Positions 1 through 6,342 of a stretch of 10,121 bases of DNA are shown here, one piece after another. Made by a program: the position numbers and the translations under genes. The first letter of the stretch is position 1. Every line of letters begins with the position of its first letter. The notes under the pieces were generated by a model. The model ran no database searches and had not been told where the DNA came from. It worked only from the letters and a program-made list of their open reading frames with translations. The stretch comes from CBDDRG01 sp051306415 (GTDB taxonomy: Bacteria > Pseudomonadota > Gammaproteobacteria > Pseudomonadales > Porticoccaceae): contig JBPPNE010000316.1 in the NCBI GenBank assembly GCA_051306415.1, positions 1-10,121 on the forward strand, given 5' to 3'.

Positions 1-6
1 CAACCC

Positions 7-828
7 ATGAAACTGGTATTGCGTAATGAGTTGGCGCAGCTGTGGCGCGATCGCGATGTGTTTCGCGAGGTGCGCGCTCTTAGTGGCGACATCGTCCGCG
101 AGCGCGAGGGACGCCAGACCCTGCGCTTCAAGCTTGCCGGCAAAACCTACTATCGCAAGCTGCACAGCGGCATCGGTTGGAGGGAGATCCTGAAAAATTT
201 CTGCCAATTGAAATGGCCGGTGATCGGTGCCAGTAACGAATGGCAGGCAATCAACCGGCTGACCCAGTTGGGCGTGGATACCCTGACCGCGGTGGCGTTT
301 GGCCAGCGCGGTTGCAATCCGGCGCACCGGCTGTCGTTTCTGATCACCGAAGAGTTGAGCGAAACGCTGAGCCTCGCCCGCTACACGGAGAACTGGCCGC
401 TGGCGCCGCCGCCACCGCGGGCGCGGCGGGCGCTGATCGAGAAAGTGGCGGCTATCGCACGCACTCTCAATCAACACGGCATCAACCACCGCGACCTCTA
501 CATCTGTCACTTTCTGCTGGATATGTCCGGCGGCGAAGCCTGGCTCGCCCATGGCCAGCCGCGGCTGTTTCTGGTGGATCTGCACCGGTCGCAGCTGCGC
601 AAACGGGTGCCTATGCGCTGGCAGGTCAAGGATCTCGCCAGTATTTACTTTTCGGCGCTGGATATCGGCCTCACCCGCAGGGATGTCTACCGCTTCCTGC
701 AGGTTTACTTTCGCCAGCCACTGCGACAGATCCTCGCCGAGCAACAGCCACTGCTGCAGCGAGTGAGCGCACGGGCCGTCAAACTCTACCAGCGCGATTT
801 CAAGCGGTTGCCGCGGCTGCCGGTATAA
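7..828 (+). CDS. waaP: Lipopolysaccharide core heptose(I) kinase WaaP (RfaP)
   Basis: WaaP transfers phosphate from ATP to the first heptose of the LPS inner core at the inner face of the cytoplasmic membrane. The 273-residue product is close in length to E. coli WaaP (about 265) and follows it nearly end to end. Visible similarities include the N-terminal LWR..D.F.EV segment, TLRF.LAGK.Y (38-49), PVIGA..EW (71-79) and LGVDT (88-92). The protein-kinase-like catalytic loop NHRDLYICHFLL spans 160-171, with catalytic Asp163, and the metal-binding segment VDLHR.QLR spans 190-198. The ATG at 7 matches the family N-terminus, but too little upstream sequence is present to see a ribosome site or an upstream gene. 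The stop codon lies inside a TATAAT sequence. The acyltransferase gene follows after 45 bases on the same strand. Identification is secure; the exact phosphorylated position is inferred from the family. Confidence 0.95.
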   Translation: MKLVLRNELAQLWRDRDVFREVRALSGDIVREREGRQTLRFKLAGKTYYRKLHSGIGWREILKNFCQLKWPVIGASNEWQAINRLTQLGVDTLTAVAFGQRGCNPAHRLSFLITEELSETLSLARYTENWPLAPPPPRARRALIEKVAAIARTLNQHGINHRDLYICHFLLDMSGGEAWLAHGQPRLFLVDLHRSQLRKRVPMRWQVKDLASIYFSALDIGLTRRDVYRFLQVYFRQPLRQILAEQQPLLQRVSARAVKLYQRDFKRLPRLPV

Positions 829-829
829 T
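824..829 (+). promoter_or_regulatory. Candidate -10 box overlapping the waaP stop codon
   Basis: A perfect TATAAT hexamer contains the TAA stop of waaP. It would place a transcription start near 836, about 38 bases before the acyltransferase ATG at 874. The upstream -35 is poor: the best match is TTCAAG at 799-804 with a 19-base spacer, and there is no extended -10 TG. It may be chance, or a weak internal promoter that lets the acyltransferase be expressed separately from waaP. Confidence 0.35.
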
Positions 830-856
830 CCGGCGGCATCGAGTCGAGGGATTCAG

Positions 857-877
857 ATGCGCAAGGTAGGGTCATGA
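857..877 (+). promoter_or_regulatory. Possible six-codon leader ORF (MRKVGS) overlapping the next gene's start
   Basis: A GAGGG sequence at 846-850 sits six bases before an ATG at 857. This is better Shine-Dalgarno geometry than the acyltransferase ATG itself has. The frame encodes six residues and ends at TGA 875-877. Its stop overlaps the acyltransferase ATG at 874-876 as ATGA, the typical arrangement of translationally coupled genes. It could feed ribosomes to the acyltransferase start. Six codons can arise by chance, so this is only a candidate. Confidence 0.3.
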
Positions 878-1317
878 ATATCTATCGCGGGCTCGTCAGA
901 CCACTGCTGCACAAGATCAAGCGGTTCAGGAATTTTATCCGCGATTTGCTGGTGGTCATCGCGCGCGGCTGGGATCTACGGCTGCTGACCTCCTGTGACA
1001 TCAAGATTTATCGAATTCCCCGGTCAACCCAGTTCTGGCATCCGGTCGGCATCGTCATCGGTAACCAGGTAAAACTAGGCGAAAACTGCATCATCCGCCA
1101 GAACGTCACCCTCGGCCAAAGCAACGGTCGCTATCCGGTCATCGGCAACAATGTCGAGATCAGCGTGGGCGCCATCGTCGTTGGCGGCATCACCATTGGC
1201 GATGGCGCGGTAATTGGCGCTGGCGCTATCGTGCTACAAGATGTGCCGCCAAACACCCTCTACCTGTCCCGATTTGAGCCATACCTGAAGCCGCTGGACG
1301 ACGCTAGCGGGCGATAG
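874..1317 (+). CDS. Small hexapeptide-repeat acyltransferase (serine acetyltransferase-like fold)
   Basis: The 147-residue protein has a basic N-terminal helix (1-35) and then a left-handed beta-helix built of hexapeptide repeats. Examples are GIVIGNQVKLGENCII (59-74) and the run of VIG, VGA, IVVGG, ITIGDGAVIGAGAIVLQDVP (89-125). RQNVTLGQ at 75-82 parallels the QSVTLGG motif of serine acetyltransferases. It lacks the long helical N-terminal domain of CysE and the usual C-terminal AAGVPAR segment, ending instead in a short unrelated tail (126-147). It is therefore probably an acetyl-CoA-dependent sugar O- or N-acyltransferase of LPS or polysaccharide assembly rather than a cysteine-synthesis enzyme. 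His56 (FWHP) fits the position of the CysE catalytic His, while the second active-site His of CysE appears as Tyr87 (GRYPVI). An AAGGTAGGG stretch at 863-871 may act as a ribosome site. The gene converges on the kinase gene ending at 1330. Acceptor and acyl group are unknown. Confidence 0.8.
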   Translation: MNIYRGLVRPLLHKIKRFRNFIRDLLVVIARGWDLRLLTSCDIKIYRIPRSTQFWHPVGIVIGNQVKLGENCIIRQNVTLGQSNGRYPVIGNNVEISVGAIVVGGITIGDGAVIGAGAIVLQDVPPNTLYLSRFEPYLKPLDDASGR

Positions 1318-1320
1318 CGT
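1301..1320. terminator. Weak inverted repeat at the convergent gene junction
   Basis: ACGCTA (1301-1306) and TAGCGT (1315-1320) form a perfect 6-base inverted repeat around an 8-base loop. The right arm overlaps the acyltransferase stop codon, and the repeat lies 10 bases beyond the stop of the facing kinase gene. Neither strand has a T-tract after it. It is at best a weak bidirectional terminator or an RNA 3'-end stabiliser. Confidence 0.25.
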
Positions 1321-1329
1321 TATCAAACC

Positions 1330-2070
1330 CTAGTCGGCAATATTCAGCTCGATCTTCTTCCGGCGCACGTACTCCGCCGGGTCGGACTCGATGCGGCGAG
1401 CGAGCGCCGCGCGATCTTCCGCCTGCTTGCGGGCAAACCGCCGCCGGTTGGCGTCCACTTCCAGTGAGTCGAGATCGATGATGATCGGGTGCTCGCCGTC
1501 GAACAGAATATTGGTGTGCTTGAGGTCGCCATGAGTAAAGCTGAAAGCATGGAGTCGGTCGACGAGTTCCCGCACCTGCGCGAGTATCTGGCGCCATTGG
1601 TCGGCGGACACCCGATTTTCAAGTAGCAGCGTGTGCAGCGTCGGCGCCGGTGAAAACGCGGTGATCAGGTACGCGGCCTGGATCAGACCCTTGCGCTTCA
1701 CCTCGAACCAGGCGAGCGGCGCCGGGGTTGCGATACCAGCGGGGAGTAGTGCCAGCGTGTTCGCCCATACTCGTCGTGCCCGCGAGCCGCGCAGAGTGAC
1801 GCCGAGCGCGTGACTCAATCCCTTGCGGTTGTAACGCTTGATGACGATGTCACGGCCCGCGTAGCGGGTTTTGCTCACCGTGGTGGATGCATTGGATTTG
1901 ATCACCTCACCCGCGGCAATCAGTGCATCGATAGCGGCGATCAGCGCCTGTGGACTCTCGGCAAACCAATCGCGATCGATGACGCCGCGGAAATTCCGCC
2001 CCACGCACGGCTGATGCGCTGCACTTTTTAGCAGAGGTACCGCTGTCTCCTCATGGCTGCCAGTGGTCAT
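1330..2070 (-). CDS. WaaP/InaA-like lipopolysaccharide sugar kinase (first of a tandem pair)
   Basis: The 246-residue protein belongs to the small protein-kinase-like family of LPS sugar kinases (Kdo kinase/WaaP/InaA type). Visible kinase elements are the ATP-binding lysine in IVIKRY (Lys78), the catalytic loop THGDLKHTNILF (179-190, catalytic Asp182) and the metal-binding IIIDLDSLE (196-204). The C-terminus (207-242) is rich in Arg, Lys and Glu. It probably phosphorylates a heptose or Kdo of the inner core in the cytoplasm, but the target cannot be assigned. The ATG start lies seven bases after the stop of the upstream kinase gene, so the two are very likely co-transcribed and translationally coupled. 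It is clearly distinct from waaP at the left of the window. The two share the kinase core but little else. Confidence 0.85.
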   Translation of the reverse strand: MTTGSHEETAVPLLKSAAHQPCVGRNFRGVIDRDWFAESPQALIAAIDALIAAGEVIKSNASTTVSKTRYAGRDIVIKRYNRKGLSHALGVTLRGSRARRVWANTLALLPAGIATPAPLAWFEVKRKGLIQAAYLITAFSPAPTLHTLLLENRVSADQWRQILAQVRELVDRLHAFSFTHGDLKHTNILFDGEHPIIIDLDSLEVDANRRRFARKQAEDRAALARRIESDPAEYVRRKKIELNIAD

Positions 2071-2077
2071 TGCTCGT

Positions 2078-2959
2078 CTACAGCCAGAGGTCGCCGGGCG
2101 CGAGCCGACCGAGTGCTACCAAGCGACTGAGCCGTTGGCGCGTGCGCGCCACCACGCGCTGCCGCAGCAGCGCGACATCGAAAGCACCGGGGCAACTGGC
2201 GCAGTAGGCGTGAAAAAACCGCAGCCGATCGCCGCGCGTCAGTGTCGGTCCGGTCAGCATGTTGAGTTGCACCAGATTCTTGATCCGCAGTGGTTCCGGC
2301 AGCGACGAAAATTGCCGCGTGCGTTCATTGTCGAGAAAGGCGAACCGCCAGTCGTTGTCGCAGCAAGCCATGATGTTGCCGAGACGCAGATCGCCGTGGA
2401 CGATACCACGATTGTGCAGCGTGGCTATGGTCCGGGCGAGCGACTCGATCAGCGTTCGCTTGGCGCGTGGCGCCGTGGTCGTCAGCTGTTCCAAATGGCG
2501 GTAGAGATTGTCGTAGCCACTCAGCTCCGCGGTAATGGTAAAAAACCTGTCCCGGATAAACCCCCGTTGTCGCCAGCCGGTGAGCAGGGTTGTCGGCGTT
2601 GCAAAGCCTTCGCGGTTGAGCAGTTGATCGGCCTCGAAGGCGCGCAGCGAGCGGCTCTTGCGGAACAAGTGCTTGATTCTGTCGAACGCCGAGCGGTAGC
2701 GAAACTCCTTCACAAACACCGGCAACAGCGTGCCGCCGGCATCGAGTTGGGCCCGGTACACGGTGGCCGCGCGGGACGCGGGAATGCTTTCCCGGTTGGC
2801 GAGCAGAACATCCACCGGCGTCGCGGCCGTGCTATCCGGTACCAGCGCAATATCCCCGAGCAGCGGATTCACAAAGCAGCGCCAAGGGCCGGCCGTTTTG
2901 ACCAGAAAGCGCGGCAGGGTGTCGCGGGCGGTGATCATCATTGCGGAAAGGAGCCGCAA
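2078..2959 (-). CDS. WaaP/InaA-like lipopolysaccharide sugar kinase (second of a tandem pair)
   Basis: The 293-residue product has the same kinase-like fold as its downstream neighbour, with an additional N-terminal segment of about 60 residues. Elements seen are VFVKEFRY with the ATP-binding Lys84, the catalytic loop IVHGDLRLGNIM (186-197, catalytic Asp190) and AFLDNERTR (207-215) with the metal-binding Asp210. The stretch RIKNLVQLNML (225-235) resembles the DL..L helix that follows the active site in WaaP kinases. The role is inferred to be phosphorylation of an LPS core sugar. The reading frame opens at a TTG (2959), three bases after the methyltransferase stop. An ATG at 2941 (residue 7) is an alternative start, and neither has a convincing Shine-Dalgarno. 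It is the middle gene of the methyltransferase-kinase-kinase unit. Confidence 0.85.
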   Translation of the reverse strand: MRLLSAMMITARDTLPRFLVKTAGPWRCFVNPLLGDIALVPDSTAATPVDVLLANRESIPASRAATVYRAQLDAGGTLLPVFVKEFRYRSAFDRIKHLFRKSRSLRAFEADQLLNREGFATPTTLLTGWRQRGFIRDRFFTITAELSGYDNLYRHLEQLTTTAPRAKRTLIESLARTIATLHNRGIVHGDLRLGNIMACCDNDWRFAFLDNERTRQFSSLPEPLRIKNLVQLNMLTGPTLTRGDRLRFFHAYCASCPGAFDVALLRQRVVARTRQRLSRLVALGRLAPGDLWL

Positions 2960-2962
2960 GCG

Positions 2963-3688
2963 CTAAAAAGTGGCTTCAACAATGATACTGGTACGCAGCA
3001 GCGGGTGATATTTGAGCCAGCCGTTCTTGAGGAACGACAGCGCTCGCGGTTTGTCGCCGCCGCAGGTCCGCAACCATTTCACCTGAAAGCCGGCGGCGTC
3101 CAGCACCTTGCTGATGGTGTAGGGCGTGAACCAGTAGCGGTGATCGCTGTTGATGCGCTCGCGACCTTTTTTCGCGTGCTTGTAATTTCTCATGGCGAAG
3201 GCGTTGGGCACGGTCACCAGCAGGCTGCCGACGTGATCCCGGTAGTTGGCGTGAATTCGGGTGAGGAATTCGACCGGGTTGTCGATGTGCTCAACCAATT
3301 CGGCGAGCAGCATATGATCCCAGGTATCCGCCACAATGGCCGCGCAGGGGCCAGCGGTGATGTCGGCGGCTTCGACATCGGCGATGCCGAGCTGATCGCG
3401 AATGTACTGAATGCCCTCGACATGGATATCGATGCCGAGGCAGCGAGTGCTGGCAGCGGTCAGAATTCGGTGCAGCCACTGGTCGCTGCCGAGTTTCTTG
3501 GTGATGGTAGCGATGTCGTGATCAACGCAACCGACGTGAATCATTTTCTTGCCGGCGGCCAGCTTTCTCAACAAATCGATGCGCGAGTAGAGTTGGTAGT
3601 CCTTCCGGTCAAATTGCAGATCGAGCGAGTAGGTAGTCGCGAATTTGTCGCCGCTCAGGTAATCGGAACTGCTCGCGGATAATTTCAT
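2963..3688 (-). CDS. Class I SAM-dependent methyltransferase
   Basis: The 241-residue protein has the Rossmann methyltransferase pattern. The SAM-binding strand-loop IHVGCVDHD (50-58) stands for the usual GxGxG motif. The acidic end of strand 2, CLGIDIH, carries Asp87, the probable SAM ribose ligand. HMLLAELVEHIDNPVEF (125-141) resembles motif IV and the following helix of the UbiG/Methyltransf_11/23 type, and LLVTVPNAF (156-164) is a typical strand 5 and loop. The acceptor is not predictable. Its position at the head of a unit with two LPS sugar kinases suggests O-methylation of a core sugar or of a polymer end, which is inference from context. The start is ATG at 3688 with no strong ribosome site. 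The gene lies about 90 bases downstream of a good sigma70 promoter. Confidence 0.85.
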   Translation of the reverse strand: MKLSASSSDYLSGDKFATTYSLDLQFDRKDYQLYSRIDLLRKLAAGKKMIHVGCVDHDIATITKKLGSDQWLHRILTAASTRCLGIDIHVEGIQYIRDQLGIADVEAADITAGPCAAIVADTWDHMLLAELVEHIDNPVEFLTRIHANYRDHVGSLLVTVPNAFAMRNYKHAKKGRERINSDHRYWFTPYTISKVLDAAGFQVKWLRTCGGDKPRALSFLKNGWLKYHPLLRTSIIVEATF

Positions 3689-3855
3689 GGCAGTGCGGGC
3701 CGGGTTGCGTTAGTCGATAGGCGCTGGTCGATGGCAGCCGGCATCGCGAGAGTAAGGTGGGCGGCGGATGCGTTTGCGGCCGCGCGATTATAGCCTTCGC
3801 TACGGTCGTGCGTCAGCGCGCCGGGGCAAATCAACATCAGATGCGCGAGTGGATT
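3689..3855. other. Intergenic region between GT4 and methyltransferase genes
   Basis: These 167 bases hold the minus-strand promoter listed separately and the roughly 90-base leader of the methyltransferase gene. I see no convincing hairpin with a T-tract after the GT4 stop, so transcription may read through. No small gene with a good ribosome site is visible on either strand. Confidence 0.6.
3787..3816 (-). promoter_or_regulatory. Sigma70-type promoter of the methyltransferase-kinase-kinase unit
   Basis: On the minus strand there is CTGACG (3816-3811), an 18-base spacer, and a perfect TATAAT (3792-3787). The -35 matches TTGACA in four of six positions. The expected transcription start is near 3780, giving a leader of about 92 bases before the methyltransferase ATG at 3688. 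It lies just downstream of the GT4 gene's stop. The three genes can therefore be expressed apart from the glycosyltransferases upstream of them. Confidence 0.6.
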
Positions 3856-4983
3856 TTAAGGATCATGCAGAACGTCCTCATAGAGCTGTTCGTAGGCGGC
3901 GATCATGCGCTCGGCGTTGAAGTGATCGAGTGCGCGTTGGCGCGCATTGTCGCCCCGTCGCCGGCGTTCTTGTGGCGAGGTGGCGACCGCCTGCCGGATC
4001 GCATCGGCAATCGATGCGGTGTCGGTGGGATCGACCCGCCAGCCGCAGTCGGCGTCGCCCAGAGTTTCACCGACACCACCGCCGTGAGACGCAATCACCG
4101 GTAGCCCCGCGGCCATGGCTTCGATCAGCGCCAGCGGCAGACCTTCCCGCAGCGAGGGGAACACAAAAATATCGAGTCCTTGCAAGATCGCCGAAATATC
4201 CCCGCGGCGGCCGGTGAATAAAACCTGCTCCGCGATACCGAGGCGCTCGGCCAGGGCTTTGAGCGCCGCTTCCTCGGGGCCGACGCCGACAATGATCAGC
4301 GCGGTATCGGCGCAGTCGCGATGGGCCGCGGCCATGGCTTCGAGCAGGCGCGCGTGATTTTTCTTCCCGGCCAGGCGGCCTACGGTGCCGAGCAGGGTTT
4401 TGCCCACAAAGTGTTCGCCAAAGAGCGCCGCTCGCTCGACCGCGACGGGCTCCAGAAAGCGGTGCAGGTCGATACCGTTCTGGATCACGACAACTTTTTT
4501 CGGATCAAGCCCCCAATTGCTGCGGATGATTTGGTCGGTGTCGAAGACCGAGACGCTGACCAGCCTGCTCAGGCGCTTGAATACGAACCAGTTCAGCAGG
4601 CGCAACGATGCGCTGAACTTGCCGCCGACAATGCCGTGCAGCACGCCGATGACCTTGGGTGTGCGCGTTGACAGCGCGGTGGCGAACGCGCCGATCGGGA
4701 TGGTGCGGCGGAATTGGCAGACCACCAGATCTACCGCTTCGGCGTCGATCAGCCGAGTCACTGCGCGCAGCGTTGCAAGCCGCGTCCAGCTGACCGCCTT
4801 TTTATCGAGTTGCAGATAGAGCGTGCGCTCGACCAGCCCCTCGATTTGATTGTTGCCGTCCGCCGCGCCGCCGAGGTAGCAAACAATGGTGCGAAAGCGT
4901 TGGCGATCCGTAGATACCATGGCGTTCAACAGCGGGTAGTTGCCTTGATAGCGCTTCATGATGTGCAGCACGGTGGTAATCAT
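3856..4983 (-). CDS. GT4 family (group 1) glycosyltransferase
   Basis: The 375-residue protein is a GT-B-fold retaining glycosyltransferase of family 4. The N-terminal acceptor domain begins MITTVLHIMKRYQGNYP and contains GVLHGIVGGK near residue 115. The C-terminal Glycos_transf_1 domain has VIQNGIDLHRF (166-176), the donor-phosphate strand GTVGRLAGKKNH (199-210), VGVGPEE (232-238), FTGRRGDI (256-263) and the E-x7-E motif EGLPLALIE (280-288) followed by AMAAGLPVIAS. It would add a hexose or heptose to the LPS core in the cytoplasm; donor and acceptor are unknown. The open frame extends to a TTG at 5010. I choose the ATG at 4983 because the family's first beta strand starts there, although the ribosome site is weak either way. 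It follows the GT9 gene by 67 bases, probably in one transcript. Confidence 0.9.
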   Translation of the reverse strand: MITTVLHIMKRYQGNYPLLNAMVSTDRQRFRTIVCYLGGAADGNNQIEGLVERTLYLQLDKKAVSWTRLATLRAVTRLIDAEAVDLVVCQFRRTIPIGAFATALSTRTPKVIGVLHGIVGGKFSASLRLLNWFVFKRLSRLVSVSVFDTDQIIRSNWGLDPKKVVVIQNGIDLHRFLEPVAVERAALFGEHFVGKTLLGTVGRLAGKKNHARLLEAMAAAHRDCADTALIIVGVGPEEAALKALAERLGIAEQVLFTGRRGDISAILQGLDIFVFPSLREGLPLALIEAMAAGLPVIASHGGGVGETLGDADCGWRVDPTDTASIADAIRQAVATSPQERRRRGDNARQRALDHFNAERMIAAYEQLYEDVLHDP

Positions 4984-5002
4984 CGGGCCAGAGACCCCGG
5001 AC

Positions 5003-5021
5003 AGCGACAACGGTCGTCGCT
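5003..5021. repeat. Near-perfect 19-base palindrome before the GT4 gene
   Basis: The plus strand reads AGCGACAACGGTCGTCGCT: two 9-base arms around one central base, with a single mismatch that is a G-U wobble in RNA. It sits 20 bases upstream of the GT4 ATG at 4983 and overlaps the alternative TTG start at 5008-5010. In the minus-strand transcript it could fold into a hairpin between the GT9 and GT4 genes. As DNA it could be a repressor site. No T-tract follows, so it is unlikely to be a terminator. Confidence 0.4.
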
Positions 5022-5050
5022 GGAGCCTGTGTTCATCCGCCAGCGCCGAA

Positions 5051-6145
5051 TCAAGAGTGAGCGCCCCCGAGCCGTGTCCGCGATGGGCGGGCGGGCAGCA
5101 GTTCGGTCACCCGCGCTTTGACGACATCGGGGTCAAGTGTGGTCATGCAGCGATAGTCTTCGGTGCAGCGCTTGCGCGAGCAGGTCGCGCCGCAGGGCGT
5201 CGCGCTGCGGATCACCGTGGCTTTGTCGCCGAGCGGCGCCCAGCGCGCCGGATCGGTCGGGCCGAAGATCGCGAATACCGGAATGCCGGTGGCGGCGGCC
5301 AGGTGCATGGGTCCGCTATCATTGCCGATGAAGAACCGGCTTGCCTGAAACAGGGCGATCAGCTCGCCCAGCGTGAGCCGGTTGTGGAGATTGACGGATG
5401 GTTGCCGGCAGTGCGCCAGTACCTGCGCGATGCGTTCACCGTCGATCTTGCCCGCCCCGACCAGTGCCACCTGGAACCCTTGAGCGGCGAGCCAGTCGGC
5501 GAGTTCGGCGAAATAGGCCGCCGGCCACTGCTTGTAATCCTTGGTGGCGCCAACGTGCAGGCTGATGAGGGGCGCGGTGCTCAGCGCTGCGTTGGCGTCA
5601 ATACCGAGATCGGCGAGCAACTCGCGACCCGCAGTCGGCGACTTCAGCGTCGGGTAGGCGGGGGCCGGGGCAGCGCCGAGATAGTGACGGCAGTAGGCGG
5701 CGTAGTCGTGGTAGCGGTGGGGATGCAGGTGCTGCTCCGGCAACAGCCGTGAATAGGCGCGCGGAATCTTCGCGGACGACGGGCCGATGCACTCGCGGAC
5801 GCCGGCGAGCCGGCAGACCCAGCCCGATGCGCGCTGGCCGTCAAAATCGATGATGAGCCTGCCATTGAATCGCCGCAATTGGCTGAAAAACCGCCAGCCG
5901 GCGCGCAGCCGCGCAACGAGGCTGCCGGAGGCCAGCGCCTTGCGCGGAAAATACAGCAGCGGGCCGAGATCGGTCGCCGCGGCAATATCCCGGTAGCTGT
6001 GGTCGACAATCACCAGGCTGCGCCCCTGCGCGGCTTGTGCCAGTGCCGCGATACTGGCGAGGCTCACCAGCAGATTGCCCATGTGCTTGGTAGGCATCAA
6101 CAACACGACGGGCAGAGGCAGGAGTTCGGCGTTTGCGGTGTCCAC
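5051..6145 (-). CDS. GT9 family (heptosyltransferase-like) glycosyltransferase with Asn at the usual catalytic Asp
   Basis: The 364-residue product has the GT-B architecture of ADP-heptose:LPS heptosyltransferases (family GT9). Numbering from the GTG at 6145, the first strand and loop are VVLLMPTKHMGNLL (13-26). LISLHVGATKDYKQWP (193-208) is the donor-side lysine region. FIGNDSGPMHLAAATGIPVFAIFGPTDP (272-299) is the signature donor-binding segment. A Cys-rich tail follows (Cys318, 322, 327, 333), as is common in the family. The usual G-D of the N-terminal loop, whose Asp is the proposed catalytic base in WaaC, is G-N here (Asn24). It probably transfers a heptose or related sugar to the core. 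The frame stays open to a GTG at 6298, but residues from that stretch look non-coding (a run of His, Trp and Pro) and a -10-like element lies inside it. I therefore prefer GTG 6145; ATG 6097 would cut into the first strand. The family is secure but the start is not. Confidence 0.8.
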   Translation of the reverse strand: MDTANAELLPLPVVLLMPTKHMGNLLVSLASIAALAQAAQGRSLVIVDHSYRDIAAATDLGPLLYFPRKALASGSLVARLRAGWRFFSQLRRFNGRLIIDFDGQRASGWVCRLAGVRECIGPSSAKIPRAYSRLLPEQHLHPHRYHDYAAYCRHYLGAAPAPAYPTLKSPTAGRELLADLGIDANAALSTAPLISLHVGATKDYKQWPAAYFAELADWLAAQGFQVALVGAGKIDGERIAQVLAHCRQPSVNLHNRLTLGELIALFQASRFFIGNDSGPMHLAAATGIPVFAIFGPTDPARWAPLGDKATVIRSATPCGATCSRKRCTEDYRCMTTLDPDVVKARVTELLPARPSRTRLGGAHS

Positions 6146-6342
6146 CAGTAGCGGAATCCGGGCAGTTGCGATGGGGCGCCAGTATATCCCGGCACCGGCG
6201 GGCGAGTAAGGCGAGCGCCATAGGTGGTGATGATGCCGTGGCTGCCAAGTACAATGGCCCGGCAGATCTGAGCTAGGCAAACGTGCGGTCAAGTTCACCG
6301 GCGGGGCCGGGTGTGGTCAACACAGAGCAGCAGGACGTCGCG
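6146..6342. promoter_or_regulatory. Divergent promoter region between GT9 and UDP-glucuronate epimerase genes
   Basis: This 197-base region separates two divergent units. For the minus strand, TATACT (6186-6181) is a five-of-six -10 box that would start transcription near 6174, about 29 bases before the GTG at 6145; its -35 is poor. For the plus strand, TACAAT (6250-6255) is a five-of-six -10 box, with GTGATG 17 bases upstream as a weak -35 (three of six). It would give a leader of roughly 80 bases to the epimerase ATG at 6343. An AGGA at 6332-6335, seven bases before that ATG, is its ribosome binding site. Confidence 0.45.

Noticed and set aside
240..869. A 209-codon open frame overlapping waaP in another frame
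   Set aside because: waaP matches its family along its whole length. The overlapping frame is Ala/Arg/Pro-rich with no motif.
2063..3682. A 539-codon open frame on the plus strand, antisense to the second kinase and the methyltransferase
   Set aside because: Both minus-strand genes under it carry clear catalytic motifs. The antisense translation has no recognisable domain and a composition typical of a GC-rich complementary strand.
3781..3855. Possible Rho-independent terminator after the GT4 gene
   Set aside because: GC-rich partial repeats are present but no stable stem followed by a T-tract could be found on the minus strand.
6146..6298. N-terminal extension of the GT9 protein to the GTG at 6298
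   Set aside because: The extra 51 residues show no family similarity, include a His run, and cover a -10-like element that suits transcription start just downstream.
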